Shown here piece by piece: positions 25,476 to 34,026 of a stretch of DNA of 64,000 bases (the first letter of the stretch is position 1; each line of letters starts with the position of its first letter). Under the pieces are notes generated by a model. That model was not told the origin of the DNA. It did no database searches and was given only the letters and a program-made list of their open reading frames with translations. Location of the stretch: NCBI RefSeq assembly GCF_004123145.1, contig NZ_SDKC01000001.1:266001-330000 (forward strand). The letters are read 5' to 3'. The DNA comes from Blautia faecicola (lineage in GTDB: Bacteria; Bacillota; Clostridia; Lachnospirales; Lachnospiraceae). The translations under genes were made by a program, and so were the position numbers.

Positions 25476-27464
25476 GTGCAGAGAATAGGAGTATTTGTCT
25501 GTCATTGCGGAAGTAATATCGCAGCAACGGTAGATGTGAAAAAAGTAGCAGAGATGGCTCTTATGGAGCCGGGTGTTGTTCATGCAGAAGATTATCAGTA
25601 TATGTGTTCCGAAGCAGGACAGGCACTGATCGCAAAAGCAATCAAAGAAAAACAGCTGACAGGAATGGTCGTTTGTTCCTGTTCCCCACGTATGCATGAG
25701 GCTACCTTCCGAAAAGCAGCGGAAAGAGCCGGACTGAACCCATACATGGTAGAAATCGCCAACATCCGTGAACATTGTTCCTGGATCCATAAAGATATGG
25801 AAGAGGCAACAAAGAAAGCCGTTATCCTGATGAGAGCGGCAGTTGCAAAGGTAAACCTGAACGCACCTTTACAGCCGGGCGAGAGCCGTGTAACAAAACG
25901 TGCCCTGGTCATCGGTGGTGGTATTGCAGGTATCCAGACAGCCCTGGACATCGCAGATGCAGGTTACGAAGTAGATATTGTTGAGAAAGAGCCGAGTATC
26001 GGTGGAAGAATGTCCCAGCTGGACAAAACCTTCCCGACTCTGGACTGTTCTGCATGTATCCTGACACCGAAGATGGTGGAAGCCGCAGCTCACGAAAAGA
26101 TCAATATCTATACATACAGTGAAGTAGAAAAAGTATCCGGTTTCGTCGGTGACTTTACCGTAGATATCCGGAAAAAAGCAAGAAGCGTCAACATGGACAA
26201 ATGTACCGGATGTGGTGTATGTCAGGAAAAATGTCCATCCAAGAAAGCACCGAGCGAATTTAACCGCGGTCTGAACAACAGAAGCGCGATCTACACACCA
26301 TTTGCTCAGGCAATCCCGAACGTACCGGTGATCGACCGTGAACACTGTATCAAGTTCAAAACCGGAAAATGTGGTGTATGTTCCAAAGTATGTCAGGCAG
26401 GTGCGATCGACTACGATCAGAAAGACGAGATTGTAACAGAAAAATACGGCGCAATTGTCGTTGCAACCGGATTTGATATCATCAAACTGGACAACTACGA
26501 TGAGTATGCATACAGCCAGAGCAAAGATGTCATCACCTCTCTGGAACTGGAACGTATCATGAACGCAGCAGGTCCGACAAGCGGCCATCTGGAACGTCTC
26601 TCCGACGGAAAACCTCCGAAGGAAATGGTATTTATCCAGTGTGTGGGAAGCCGTTGTTCCGATGACAGAGGAAAGAGCTACTGCTCCAAGATCTGTTGTA
26701 TGTACACCGCAAAACATGCGATGCTGATCCGTGATAAATATCCGGATGTCAATGTAACTGTCTTCTATATTGATGTGCGTACTCCTGGTAAGAACTTCGA
26801 TGAGTTCTACCGCAGAGCCGTAGAACAGTATGGAGTAAATTATATCAAAGGTCAGGTAGGAAAAGTGATTCCGCAGCCAAACGGAAAACTGCTGGTACAG
26901 GGATCCGATCTGTTAGATAACAAACAGATCCTGAAAGAAGCAGATATGGTTGTTCTGGCAGCTGCCATCGAGCCGAACCCGGGTGTTCGTAAGATCGCAA
27001 CCATGCTGACAGCAAGTATCGATACCAACAACTTCCTGACAGAAGCACATGCAAAACTCCGTCCGGTAGAGTCCCCGACCGCAGGTATCTTCCTGTCCGG
27101 TGTATGCCAGGGACCGAAAGATATCCCGGAAACTGTAGCACAGGCAGGTGCAGCAGCTGTCAAAGCCATCGGACTGCTGGCAAAAGACAAACTGATGACC
27201 AACCCATGTACCGCAAAACCGGATGAACTTCTGTGTAACGGATGTTCCACCTGTGCAAATGTGTGCCCTTACGGAGCAATCACATACGAAGAGAAAGAAA
27301 TTAATGACCACGGTATCCGTGAAACCCGCCGTGTGGCTCAGGTCAACAGCGCACTGTGCCAGGGTTGTGGTGCATGTACCGTAGCCTGCCCATCCGGAGC
27401 GATGGATCTGCAGGGATTCTCTAACAGACAGATTATAGCGGAGGTAGATGCAATATGTCGATAG
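25476..27464 (+). CDS. hdrA: Heterodisulfide reductase subunit A-like flavoprotein
   Basis: A 662-residue HdrA homologue, the likely site of flavin-based electron bifurcation. Its N-terminal motif is VCHCGSNI; the FAD-binding motif VIGGGIAGIQTALDIADAGY is near residue 146 and DCSACILTPKM near 190. Further on are CTGCGVCQEKCPSKK (about 245), CGVCSKVCQAGA (about 305), and two C-terminal ferredoxin motifs, CNGCSTCANVCPYGA and CQGCGACTVACPSGA. The start is GTG at 25476, set by AGGAGG at 25462-25467. It overlaps the following mvhD-like gene by 10 bases. All cysteine motifs of a functional HdrA appear intact. Confidence 0.93.
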   Translation: MQRIGVFVCHCGSNIAATVDVKKVAEMALMEPGVVHAEDYQYMCSEAGQALIAKAIKEKQLTGMVVCSCSPRMHEATFRKAAERAGLNPYMVEIANIREHCSWIHKDMEEATKKAVILMRAAVAKVNLNAPLQPGESRVTKRALVIGGGIAGIQTALDIADAGYEVDIVEKEPSIGGRMSQLDKTFPTLDCSACILTPKMVEAAAHEKINIYTYSEVEKVSGFVGDFTVDIRKKARSVNMDKCTGCGVCQEKCPSKKAPSEFNRGLNNRSAIYTPFAQAIPNVPVIDREHCIKFKTGKCGVCSKVCQAGAIDYDQKDEIVTEKYGAIVVATGFDIIKLDNYDEYAYSQSKDVITSLELERIMNAAGPTSGHLERLSDGKPPKEMVFIQCVGSRCSDDRGKSYCSKICCMYTAKHAMLIRDKYPDVNVTVFYIDVRTPGKNFDEFYRRAVEQYGVNYIKGQVGKVIPQPNGKLLVQGSDLLDNKQILKEADMVVLAAAIEPNPGVRKIATMLTASIDTNNFLTEAHAKLRPVESPTAGIFLSGVCQGPKDIPETVAQAGAAAVKAIGLLAKDKLMTNPCTAKPDELLCNGCSTCANVCPYGAITYEEKEINDHGIRETRRVAQVNSALCQGCGACTVACPSGAMDLQGFSNRQIIAEVDAICR

Positions 27465-27898
27465 AAGCAAAAGAAGAATTCAGACCGAAAATTGTAGCGT
27501 TCTGCTGTAACTGGTGCAGTTATGCAGGAGCCGACCTGGCTGGAAGCAGCCGTCTTGGTTACCCGGCAGATGTAAAGATCATCCGTGTTCCATGTTCCTG
27601 CCGTGTCAACCCGATGTTCATCCTTCGTGCCTTCGAAAAAGGTGCGGACGGCGTGATCATGTGTGGATGTCATCCAGGAGACTGCCATTACAGCACCGGT
27701 AACTATTACGCAAGAAGACGTATGACACTGCTGTTCTCCATGCTCGACTATATCGGTGTGGAAAACGGACGTACCCGTGTAGAATGGGTATCAGCAGCAG
27801 AGGGTGTAAAATTCTCCACAACCATGAACGAGTTCGTGGAAAAGATCCATTCCCTTGGTAAGAACGTTAGATTGGAGGATATAAGATGCAGGAATTAA
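27455..27898 (+). CDS. mvhD: MvhD/FlxD-like iron-sulfur electron-transfer protein
   Basis: A 147-residue protein of the hydrogenase delta-subunit family. Cysteines occur in FCCNWCSYAGAD, RVPCSCRVNP, and CGCHPGDCHY, the usual pattern for its Fe-S cluster. In methanogens MvhD joins a hydrogenase to HdrA; in Flx-Hdr systems the FlxD version joins an NAD(P)H-oxidising module. Here no hydrogenase gene is adjacent and NAD-type reductase genes follow, which favours the Flx role. It overlaps both neighbours by 10-13 bases. Confidence 0.92.
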   Translation: MSIEAKEEFRPKIVAFCCNWCSYAGADLAGSSRLGYPADVKIIRVPCSCRVNPMFILRAFEKGADGVIMCGCHPGDCHYSTGNYYARRRMTLLFSMLDYIGVENGRTRVEWVSAAEGVKFSTTMNEFVEKIHSLGKNVRLEDIRCRN

Positions 27899-28860
27899 TC
27901 AACCGTGCGAAAGAACTGCTGGCAGACGGAACAGTAGCCCGGGTTCTTGGCTGGAAAGCCGGAGACCTGCCTTACAATCCGGAACCTGCGTATTTTGAGA
28001 CAGAAGAATCTCTGAAAGATTTCGTATACAACGGATTCTGCGGAGCAAACTTAAGCAAATATATGATCGAAGCTTCCAAACTGGAAGGAAAAACCATGGT
28101 CTGTCTGAAACCGTGTGATACATACAGCTTCAACCAGCTGATCAAAGAACACAGAGTCAACAGAGAAAAAGCCTACATCGTCGGTGTGGGATGTAAAGGA
28201 AAACTGGATATCGAAAAGATCCGGAAACAGGGAATCAAAGGTATCGAGTCCATCCAGGGAGCAGAGATCACAGATGATGCCGAGACACTGACCATCCAGA
28301 CCATCTACGGCGAGAAAACATGTGCTTACAAAGACGGTATGCTGGAGAGATGTCATGTATGTAAAGGCAAAGAACATCAGATTTATGACGAGATCATCGG
28401 GGAGTCCAAAGACACCAAAGATGCAGATCGTTTTGAACAGGTAAAGAAAATCGAAGCTATGAAACCGGAAGAGAGATTTGCATTCTTCCAGAGTGAACTG
28501 AGCAAATGTATCCGTTGCAACGCCTGCAGAAACGTATGTCCTGCATGCAGCTGCAGAAAATGTGTATTTGACAGTAACAAGTTCGACAGTTCCCAGAAAG
28601 CAAATGTAGATTCTTTCGAAGAGAAGATGTTCCACATTATCCGTGCATTCCATGTGGCAGGAAGATGTACGGACTGTGGCGAGTGCAGCAGAGTATGTCC
28701 GCAGGGTATCCCGCTTCATCTGTTCAACCGCAAATTTATCAAAGATATCGATGAACTGTACGGAGAGTATCAGGCAGGAGAAGATACCGATTCCAAAGGA
28801 CCGCTGACAAACTTCACATTTGACGATGCAGAACCGAGCATCGTAGCAGAAAGGGGATAA
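27886..28860 (+). CDS. FrhB/FlxC-like Fe-S protein with two C-terminal ferredoxin motifs
   Basis: A 324-residue protein. The N-terminal 200 residues resemble the F420-hydrogenase/dehydrogenase beta (FrhB/FdhB) family (FCGANLSKYM, CLKPCDTY, VGVGCKGKLD). It has an extra Cys pair, CHVCKGKEH, and then CIRCNACRNVCPACSCRKC and CTDCGECSRVCPQGI near residues 205 and 265 for two 4Fe-4S clusters. Proteins of this class transfer electrons between a flavin module and Hdr subunits. Its position between the MvhD-like and AsrA-like genes matches an Flx operon. Assignment to FlxC specifically is inference from order and domain type. Confidence 0.78.
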   Translation: MQELINRAKELLADGTVARVLGWKAGDLPYNPEPAYFETEESLKDFVYNGFCGANLSKYMIEASKLEGKTMVCLKPCDTYSFNQLIKEHRVNREKAYIVGVGCKGKLDIEKIRKQGIKGIESIQGAEITDDAETLTIQTIYGEKTCAYKDGMLERCHVCKGKEHQIYDEIIGESKDTKDADRFEQVKKIEAMKPEERFAFFQSELSKCIRCNACRNVCPACSCRKCVFDSNKFDSSQKANVDSFEEKMFHIIRAFHVAGRCTDCGECSRVCPQGIPLHLFNRKFIKDIDELYGEYQAGEDTDSKGPLTNFTFDDAEPSIVAERG

Positions 28861-28863
28861 TGT

Positions 28864-29904
28864 ATGTATAAGATAGCAAAAGAAAATCTGTCGGCATTAT
28901 TCCAGAGTATTGCCGAGAATCAGGAATTATATCTGCCTGTTGAAGTAAGCGGTCAGGTAAACTTCAAAGCGTGGACCCAGGATGCAAACGTATCTCTGGA
29001 AACACTGAAAACCGTAAAATCTCCGAAAGATGCCTTCTTCCCTCAGAGCGAGAACCTGTACACCGTACAGAGAGAGGGAAAGAAACTGAGCATCGAACCG
29101 CAGGCACTCAAAGAACAGAACTTTGTAGTATTCGGTATGAAAGCCTGTGATATTCAGGGCGTGAAAGTTCTGGATAACGTATTTTTAAGTGATCCGATCG
29201 ACAGCTTCTACGCTGCAAGAAGAGAACACGGAACCATCGTTGCCATGGCATGTCATGAGCCGGAAGAATCCTGCTTCTGTAAAGTATTCGGCATCGACTG
29301 TGCAGAACCTGCAGCAGATGTGGCTACCTGGATGGTAGACGGCGAACTGTACTGGAAAGCCCTGACTGACAAAGGTGAGGCACTGACCAAAGCAGTAGAA
29401 AGCCTCCTGACAGAAGCTGACGGCACAGATGCAGAAAAACTGGAGACAGAAAAAACTGCTATTCGTGCGATCGTAGAAAAACTGCCATATTCCGATCTGT
29501 CCCTGGAAGGATGGAACGGAGATGCACTGACAGAAAAGTTCAATTCTCCGGTATGGGAAGAATTGTACAAACCGTGTCTGGCATGTGGTACCTGTACTTT
29601 CGTATGCCCGACCTGCCAGTGTTACGATATCAAAGATTATGACACCGGACATGGTGTAAAGAGATACCGCTGCTGGGATTCCTGTATGTACTCCGATTTC
29701 ACCATGATGGCGCATGGAAATAACCGTACCAGCCAGCTGCAGAGATTCCGTCAGAGATTCATGCACAAACTGGTATATTACCCGGCAAACAACAACGGCA
29801 TGTACTCCTGTGTGGGATGTGGCCGTTGCGTGGAAAAATGTCCGGCATCCTTAAACATTGTAAAAGTTATCAAAGCATTTGAAAAACAGGGAGGTGACAA
29901 ATAA
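28864..29904 (+). CDS. AsrA/HydB/FlxB-like 4Fe-4S protein
   Basis: A 346-residue protein of the family that includes the anaerobic sulfite reductase A subunit and sulfhydrogenase beta subunit. The N-terminal half contains FVVFGMKACDIQGVKVLDNVFL and ACHEPEESCFCKVFGIDC; the C-terminal half has two 4Fe-4S motifs, CLACGTCTFVCPTCQC near residue 240 and CVGCGRCVEKCPAS near 317. In such enzymes it accepts electrons from the FAD/NAD(P)H subunit encoded next. The stop codon overlaps the next start (TAATG). There is no sulfite reductase or hydrogenase catalytic subunit nearby. Confidence 0.82.
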   Translation: MYKIAKENLSALFQSIAENQELYLPVEVSGQVNFKAWTQDANVSLETLKTVKSPKDAFFPQSENLYTVQREGKKLSIEPQALKEQNFVVFGMKACDIQGVKVLDNVFLSDPIDSFYAARREHGTIVAMACHEPEESCFCKVFGIDCAEPAADVATWMVDGELYWKALTDKGEALTKAVESLLTEADGTDAEKLETEKTAIRAIVEKLPYSDLSLEGWNGDALTEKFNSPVWEELYKPCLACGTCTFVCPTCQCYDIKDYDTGHGVKRYRCWDSCMYSDFTMMAHGNNRTSQLQRFRQRFMHKLVYYPANNNGMYSCVGCGRCVEKCPASLNIVKVIKAFEKQGGDK

Positions 29905-30758
29905 TGAGCGAATGTACCTGTCATAAAAATTACACGCTGGATACTCTGATCCCTCAGGTTGGTATCATTACAGATATCCGTCAGGAGACACCGGATGTAA
30001 AAACATTCCGTGTCAACGCTCCGGAAGGAGGAAAATTATTTGAACATATGCCGGGTCAGTGTGCCATGGTGTGTGCACCGGGTGTAAGTGAAGGTATGTT
30101 TTCCATTACTTCTTCACCGACCAATAAAGAGTACCAGGAATTCAGTATTAAAAAATGTGGTATCCTTACCGATTACCTGCACAGCCTGCAGGTAGGTGAT
30201 GAGATCACAGTTCGTGGACCGTACGGTAATCATTTCCCGGTAGAAACCGAATTGAAAGGTAAAAACCTGCTGTTTATTGCCGGTGGTATCGGTCTGGCAC
30301 CACTTCGTTCTGTAATCAACTATGTGCTGGATAATCGTGAGAATTATGGAACGGTAGACATTCTTTACGGATCCCGTTCTGCTGACGATCTGGTTCAGTT
30401 AAAAGAAATCCAGGAAGTGTGGATGAAAGCAGAAGGCGTAAACGTATATCTGACCATCGACCGGGAACAGGAAGGCTGGGACGGTCATGTGGGATTTGTT
30501 CCGACTTATCTGAAAGAAATCGGATTCGACACTGACAAAGTAGCTCTGGTCTGCGGACCGCCGATCATGATCAAATTCGTTCTGGCTGGTCTTCAGGAAA
30601 TGGGATTCACCAAAGAACAGGTGTACACAACTCTGGAGCTTCGTATGAAATGTGGTGTTGGTAAATGCGGACGTTGTAATATCGGATCCAAGTACGTATG
30701 TAAAGACGGCCCGGTATTCCGCTTTGATGAAATCGACGAATTACCTAACGAGTATTAA
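29904..30758 (+). CDS. NAD(P)H-binding FAD/2Fe-2S reductase subunit (AsrB/HydG/FlxA-like)
   Basis: A 284-residue ferredoxin-reductase-fold protein. The FAD domain has TFRVNAPEGGKLFEHMPGQC and MFSITSSPTN; the NAD(P) domain has LLFIAGGIGLAPLRSVI and ALVCGPPIMIKFV; a C-terminal 2Fe-2S site is CGVGKCGRCNIGSKYVC. It is the expected entry point for NADH or NADPH electrons. Relatives include sulfhydrogenase gamma, PyrK and FlxA. It precedes the fumarate reductase genes by 20 bases. Confidence 0.88.
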   Translation: MSECTCHKNYTLDTLIPQVGIITDIRQETPDVKTFRVNAPEGGKLFEHMPGQCAMVCAPGVSEGMFSITSSPTNKEYQEFSIKKCGILTDYLHSLQVGDEITVRGPYGNHFPVETELKGKNLLFIAGGIGLAPLRSVINYVLDNRENYGTVDILYGSRSADDLVQLKEIQEVWMKAEGVNVYLTIDREQEGWDGHVGFVPTYLKEIGFDTDKVALVCGPPIMIKFVLAGLQEMGFTKEQVYTTLELRMKCGVGKCGRCNIGSKYVCKDGPVFRFDEIDELPNEY

Positions 30759-30778
30759 GAAAGGACTGGTACCGACAA

Positions 30779-31453
30779 ATGGAAAAAATGGTAAATGTAT
30801 ATTTTTTCGGTAAAAAATATAGTGTGCCTGCAGAACTGACAATTATGACAGCTATGGAGTATGCCGGTTACACTCTGAAAAGAGGATGTGGATGCCGTCA
30901 CGGTTTCTGCGGAGCCTGTGCAACAATCTACAGAATCAAGGGTGACAACGAGCTGAAAACCTGTCTGGCCTGTCAGACACAGGTTCAGGAAGGTATGTAT
31001 GTGGCAAGTATCCCATTCTTCCCGACCGATAAGAGAACATACGATATCGAAGAGATCAAACCGAACGCTCAGATCATGATGGAACTGTATCCGGAAATCT
31101 ACAGCTGTATCGGATGTAACGCATGTACAAAAGCATGTACCCAGGATCTGAACGTTATGCAGTATATCGCATACGCACAGAGAGGTGAACTGGAGAAATG
31201 TGCAGAAGAATCCTTTGACTGTGTAAGCTGCGGATGCTGTTCCGTAAGATGCCCGGCTGGTATTTCTCATCCGATGGTAGGTCTTCTGGCAAGACGTCTC
31301 ACGGGAAAATATATCGCACCGGAAGCAAAACATCTGACAAAGAGAGTGGAAGAGATCCACGAAGGTGCTTACGATGACCTGATTGAGAAGATCATGCAGA
31401 AACCGATCACAGAAATGGAAGAACTTTACAACAACAGAGATATTGAGAAATAG
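30779..31453 (+). CDS. frdB: Fumarate reductase-like iron-sulfur subunit
   Basis: A 224-residue protein with a plant-type 2Fe-2S motif (CGCRHGFCGAC plus CLAC) followed by two 4Fe-4S motifs, CIGCNACTKAC and CVSCGCCSVRCP. The usual FrdB/SdhB contains one 2Fe-2S, one 4Fe-4S and one 3Fe-4S; here the second and third motifs look like complete four-cysteine sites. No membrane anchor subunit is encoded next to it. It lies directly upstream of the flavoprotein subunit with a 13-base gap. It resembles the N-terminal part of methanogen thiol:fumarate reductase TfrB. The start is the ATG at 30779 (GAAAGGA upstream). Confidence 0.82.
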   Translation: MEKMVNVYFFGKKYSVPAELTIMTAMEYAGYTLKRGCGCRHGFCGACATIYRIKGDNELKTCLACQTQVQEGMYVASIPFFPTDKRTYDIEEIKPNAQIMMELYPEIYSCIGCNACTKACTQDLNVMQYIAYAQRGELEKCAEESFDCVSCGCCSVRCPAGISHPMVGLLARRLTGKYIAPEAKHLTKRVEEIHEGAYDDLIEKIMQKPITEMEELYNNRDIEK

Positions 31454-31466
31454 GAGGGCGTAAAAT

Positions 31467-33077
31467 ATGTATGCACCATATCCGGAAAATATGATGGAAT
31501 CTATCAAAAAGGTAGAGGCTACAAGAGCACAGCGTATGGCAACAGAGCCAAGACGTCTGACAGCAGACGAAAAAGACGCTCTTTTGAAAAAATTCCATCC
31601 AGATTATAACCCAGACGCATTTGCTGAGATCAAAGTTGGACCGAACAAAGGTCAGAAAGCTCCTCTGGAGCTGGCTGATATGCTTCATTCCACAAGCCGC
31701 CTGATGACTGACAGCGTAGATCTTACAAAAGTAGACTACGATGTAGATGTACTTGTTATCGGTGGTGGTGGAGCAGGTTCTTCCTGTGCCATCGAAGCAC
31801 ATAACGCAGGCGCAAATGTTATGATCGTTACCAAACTGCGTATCGGTGATGCCAACACCATGATGGCTGAAGGCGGAATCCAGGCAGCAGATAAAGAAAA
31901 TGACTCTCCGGTACAGCATTATCTGGACTGCTTCGGCGGCGGACATTTCGCAGCAAAACCGGAACTGGTAAAGAGACTGGTAATGGAAGCACCGGATGCG
32001 ATCAAATGGCTGAACGAACTGGGTGTTGAATTTGATAAAGACGCTGATGGAAGAATGGTAACCACACACGGTGGCGGAACTTCCAGAAAGAGAATGCATG
32101 CTGCAAAGGACTATTCCGGAGCAGAGATCATGCGTACCCTGCGTGATGAAGTCATCAACCGTGCGATCCCGGTAGTTGAATTTACTTCCGCAGTAGAACT
32201 GATCAAAGATGAAAAAGGACAGGTTGCAGGTGCGGTTCTTCTGAATATGGAAACCGGTGATTACTCTGTTGCAAGAGCAAAAACTGTTGTTATTGCAACC
32301 GGTGGTGCAGGAAGAATGCACTATCAGGGATTCCCGACATCTAACCACTACGGTGCTACTGCCGATGGTCTGGTACTGGGATACCGTGCAGGTGCTTCCC
32401 TGTTATATCAGGATTCTATCCAGTATCATCCGACCGGAGCTATTTACCCGGCACAGATCCTTGGTGCACTGGTAACAGAAAAAGTTCGTTCCGTAGGTGC
32501 ACAGCTGGTTAATGCAAATGGTGAAGCTTACATTCATCCGCTGGAAACCCGTGATGTCAATGCTTCCGGTGTTATCCGTGAGTGCAGAGAAGGCCGTGGC
32601 GTAGATGTTCCGGGCGGAGCAAAAGGTGTATGGCTGGATACTCCGATGATCGAGATCCTTGGTGGAGAAGGAACCATCGAAAAGAGAATCCCTGCCATGT
32701 TCCGTATGTACATGAACTATGGCATCGATATGAGAAAAGTTCCGATCCTGATCTACCCGACACTGCATTATCAGAACGGTGGTCTGGAAATCACCGGAGA
32801 TGGATTTACCAAAGAAATCCCGAACCTGTTAGTCGCAGGTGAAGCAGCCGGCGGAATCCACGGAAGAAACCGACTGATGGGTAACTCTCTGCTGGATGTT
32901 ATCGTATTCGGTAGAAACGCAGGTAAGAAAGCAGCTGAAAAATGCAAAGACGTAGAACTGGGCACCATGAACCTGGATCACGTAAAAGCATACGATGACG
33001 AGCTGAAAGCAGCAGGCGTTGAAACAGATCATGTTTCCCCGTTACTGCTTCCACATTATGCAAGACACGAAAGATAA
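31467..33077 (+). CDS. frdA: Fumarate reductase/succinate dehydrogenase-type flavoprotein
   Basis: A 536-residue flavoprotein. An N-terminal extension of about 90 residues precedes the FAD motif VLVIGGGGAGSSCAIEA. Catalytic-site signatures are present: IQYHPTGA, ETRDVNASGVIR (arginine in the active-site loop), LHYQNGGLEI and GEAAGGIHGRNRLMGNSLLD. The histidine that covalently holds FAD in membrane FrdA/SdhA (in the SHT-AQGG motif) is replaced in DANTMMAEGG, so FAD should be bound noncovalently, as in soluble fumarate reductases and aspartate oxidase. With frdB, Hdr and Flx genes alongside and fumarase after it, fumarate reduction is the best guess; L-aspartate oxidase activity is less likely. 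Confidence 0.85.
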   Translation: MYAPYPENMMESIKKVEATRAQRMATEPRRLTADEKDALLKKFHPDYNPDAFAEIKVGPNKGQKAPLELADMLHSTSRLMTDSVDLTKVDYDVDVLVIGGGGAGSSCAIEAHNAGANVMIVTKLRIGDANTMMAEGGIQAADKENDSPVQHYLDCFGGGHFAAKPELVKRLVMEAPDAIKWLNELGVEFDKDADGRMVTTHGGGTSRKRMHAAKDYSGAEIMRTLRDEVINRAIPVVEFTSAVELIKDEKGQVAGAVLLNMETGDYSVARAKTVVIATGGAGRMHYQGFPTSNHYGATADGLVLGYRAGASLLYQDSIQYHPTGAIYPAQILGALVTEKVRSVGAQLVNANGEAYIHPLETRDVNASGVIRECREGRGVDVPGGAKGVWLDTPMIEILGGEGTIEKRIPAMFRMYMNYGIDMRKVPILIYPTLHYQNGGLEITGDGFTKEIPNLLVAGEAAGGIHGRNRLMGNSLLDVIVFGRNAGKKAAEKCKDVELGTMNLDHVKAYDDELKAAGVETDHVSPLLLPHYARHER

Positions 33078-33148
33078 TCTGTAAATAAGTAAGTGAACGT
33101 ACATCAGACGAGGGGGAACATAGGCGGACTCCTCGTCTGGTTACAGAT
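33077..33148 (+). other. Nested hairpin between the flavoprotein and fumarase genes
   Basis: ATCTGTAA/TTACAGAT forms the outer stem and CAGACGAGG/CCTCGTCTG the inner stem. There is no U-run, so it may be a processing or stability element separating frdA from the fumarase genes rather than a full terminator. Confidence 0.55.
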
Positions 33149-33182
33149 AATCCAAAATTTACGAAAAAAGGAGTAGAGTGGA

Positions 33183-34025
33183 ATGCGAGAGATAGACGTA
33201 AAGCAGATCACAGATGTAGTGGAAAAGCTTTGTATCGAAGCAAATGAGCATCTTCCGGAAGATGTAAAATGCGCGATCAAAAACTGCCGTGCCTGTGAAG
33301 ACGGCGAGATTGCAAAAGGAGTTCTGGACAATATCATCGAGAACTTTGAGATCGCAGACAATGAATGTGTACCGATCTGTCAGGATACCGGTATGGCCTG
33401 CGTTTTCCTGGAAATCGGTCAGGACGTACATATGGTAGGCGGAGATCTGGCAGATGCTATCAATGAAGGAGTTCGCCGCGGATATGACAAAGGATATCTG
33501 AGAAAATCCGTAGTAAAAGATCCTGTTCGCCGTGGAAACACCGGTGACAATACACCGGCTATGATCTATACAGAGATCGTTCCGGGAGAAAATATCAAGA
33601 TTACCGTAGGACCGAAAGGATTCGGAAGCGAAAACATGAGTGCGATCCGTATGTTCAAACCTTCTCACGGTCTGCAGGGAATCAAAGATTTCATTATCGA
33701 GACCGTAGAGACAGCAGGTCCCAACCCGTGCCCTCCGATGGTAGTCGGCGTTGGTATCGGCGGAACCTTCGATAAAGCAGCTCTGCTGGCAAAGAAAGCT
33801 CTGATGAGACCACTGGATTCCTCCAACCCGGATCCATTCTATGCGGATCTGGAAAAAGAGATGCTGGAAAAGATCAACGAACTGGGTATCGGACCACAGG
33901 GATTTGGCGGAAAGACAACAGCAATCGGACTGAATATCGAGACCATGCCTACCCACATCGCAGGTATGCCATGTGCCATCAATATCAACTGTCATGTAAC
34001 CCGTCACAAAACGGAGGTGATCTAA
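33183..34025 (+). CDS. fumA: Fumarate hydratase, alpha (N-terminal) subunit, class I
   Basis: A 280-residue subunit of the oxygen-sensitive 4Fe-4S fumarase, which interconverts malate and fumarate. Cluster ligands are likely in [10 protein letters not shown] (near residue 62), [13 protein letters not shown], and [20 protein letters not shown] (near 182). The L-tartrate dehydratase alpha subunit is a close relative, but the fumarate reductase neighbours favour fumarase. AAAAGGAGTAGAG lies upstream. The beta-subunit gene starts one base after its stop. Confidence 0.9.
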   Translation: MREIDVKQITDVVEKLCIEANEHLPEDVKCAIKNCRACEDGEIAKGVLDNIIENFEIADNECVPICQDTGMACVFLEIGQDVHMVGGDLADAINEGVRRGYDKGYLRKSVVKDPVRRGNTGDNTPAMIYTEIVPGENIKITVGPKGFGSENMSAIRMFKPSHGLQGIKDFIIETVETAGPNPCPPMVVGVGIGGTFDKAALLAKKALMRPLDSSNPDPFYADLEKEMLEKINELGIGPQGFGGKTTAIGLNIETMPTHIAGMPCAININCHVTRHKTEVI

Positions 34026-34026
34026 T

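Noticed and set aside
27455..30758. Interpreting the MvhD/HydB/HydG-like genes as a NiFe hydrogenase or sulfite reductase operon
   Set aside because: No hydrogenase large or small subunit and no siroheme sulfite reductase subunit is present; the set matches an Flx-type module better.
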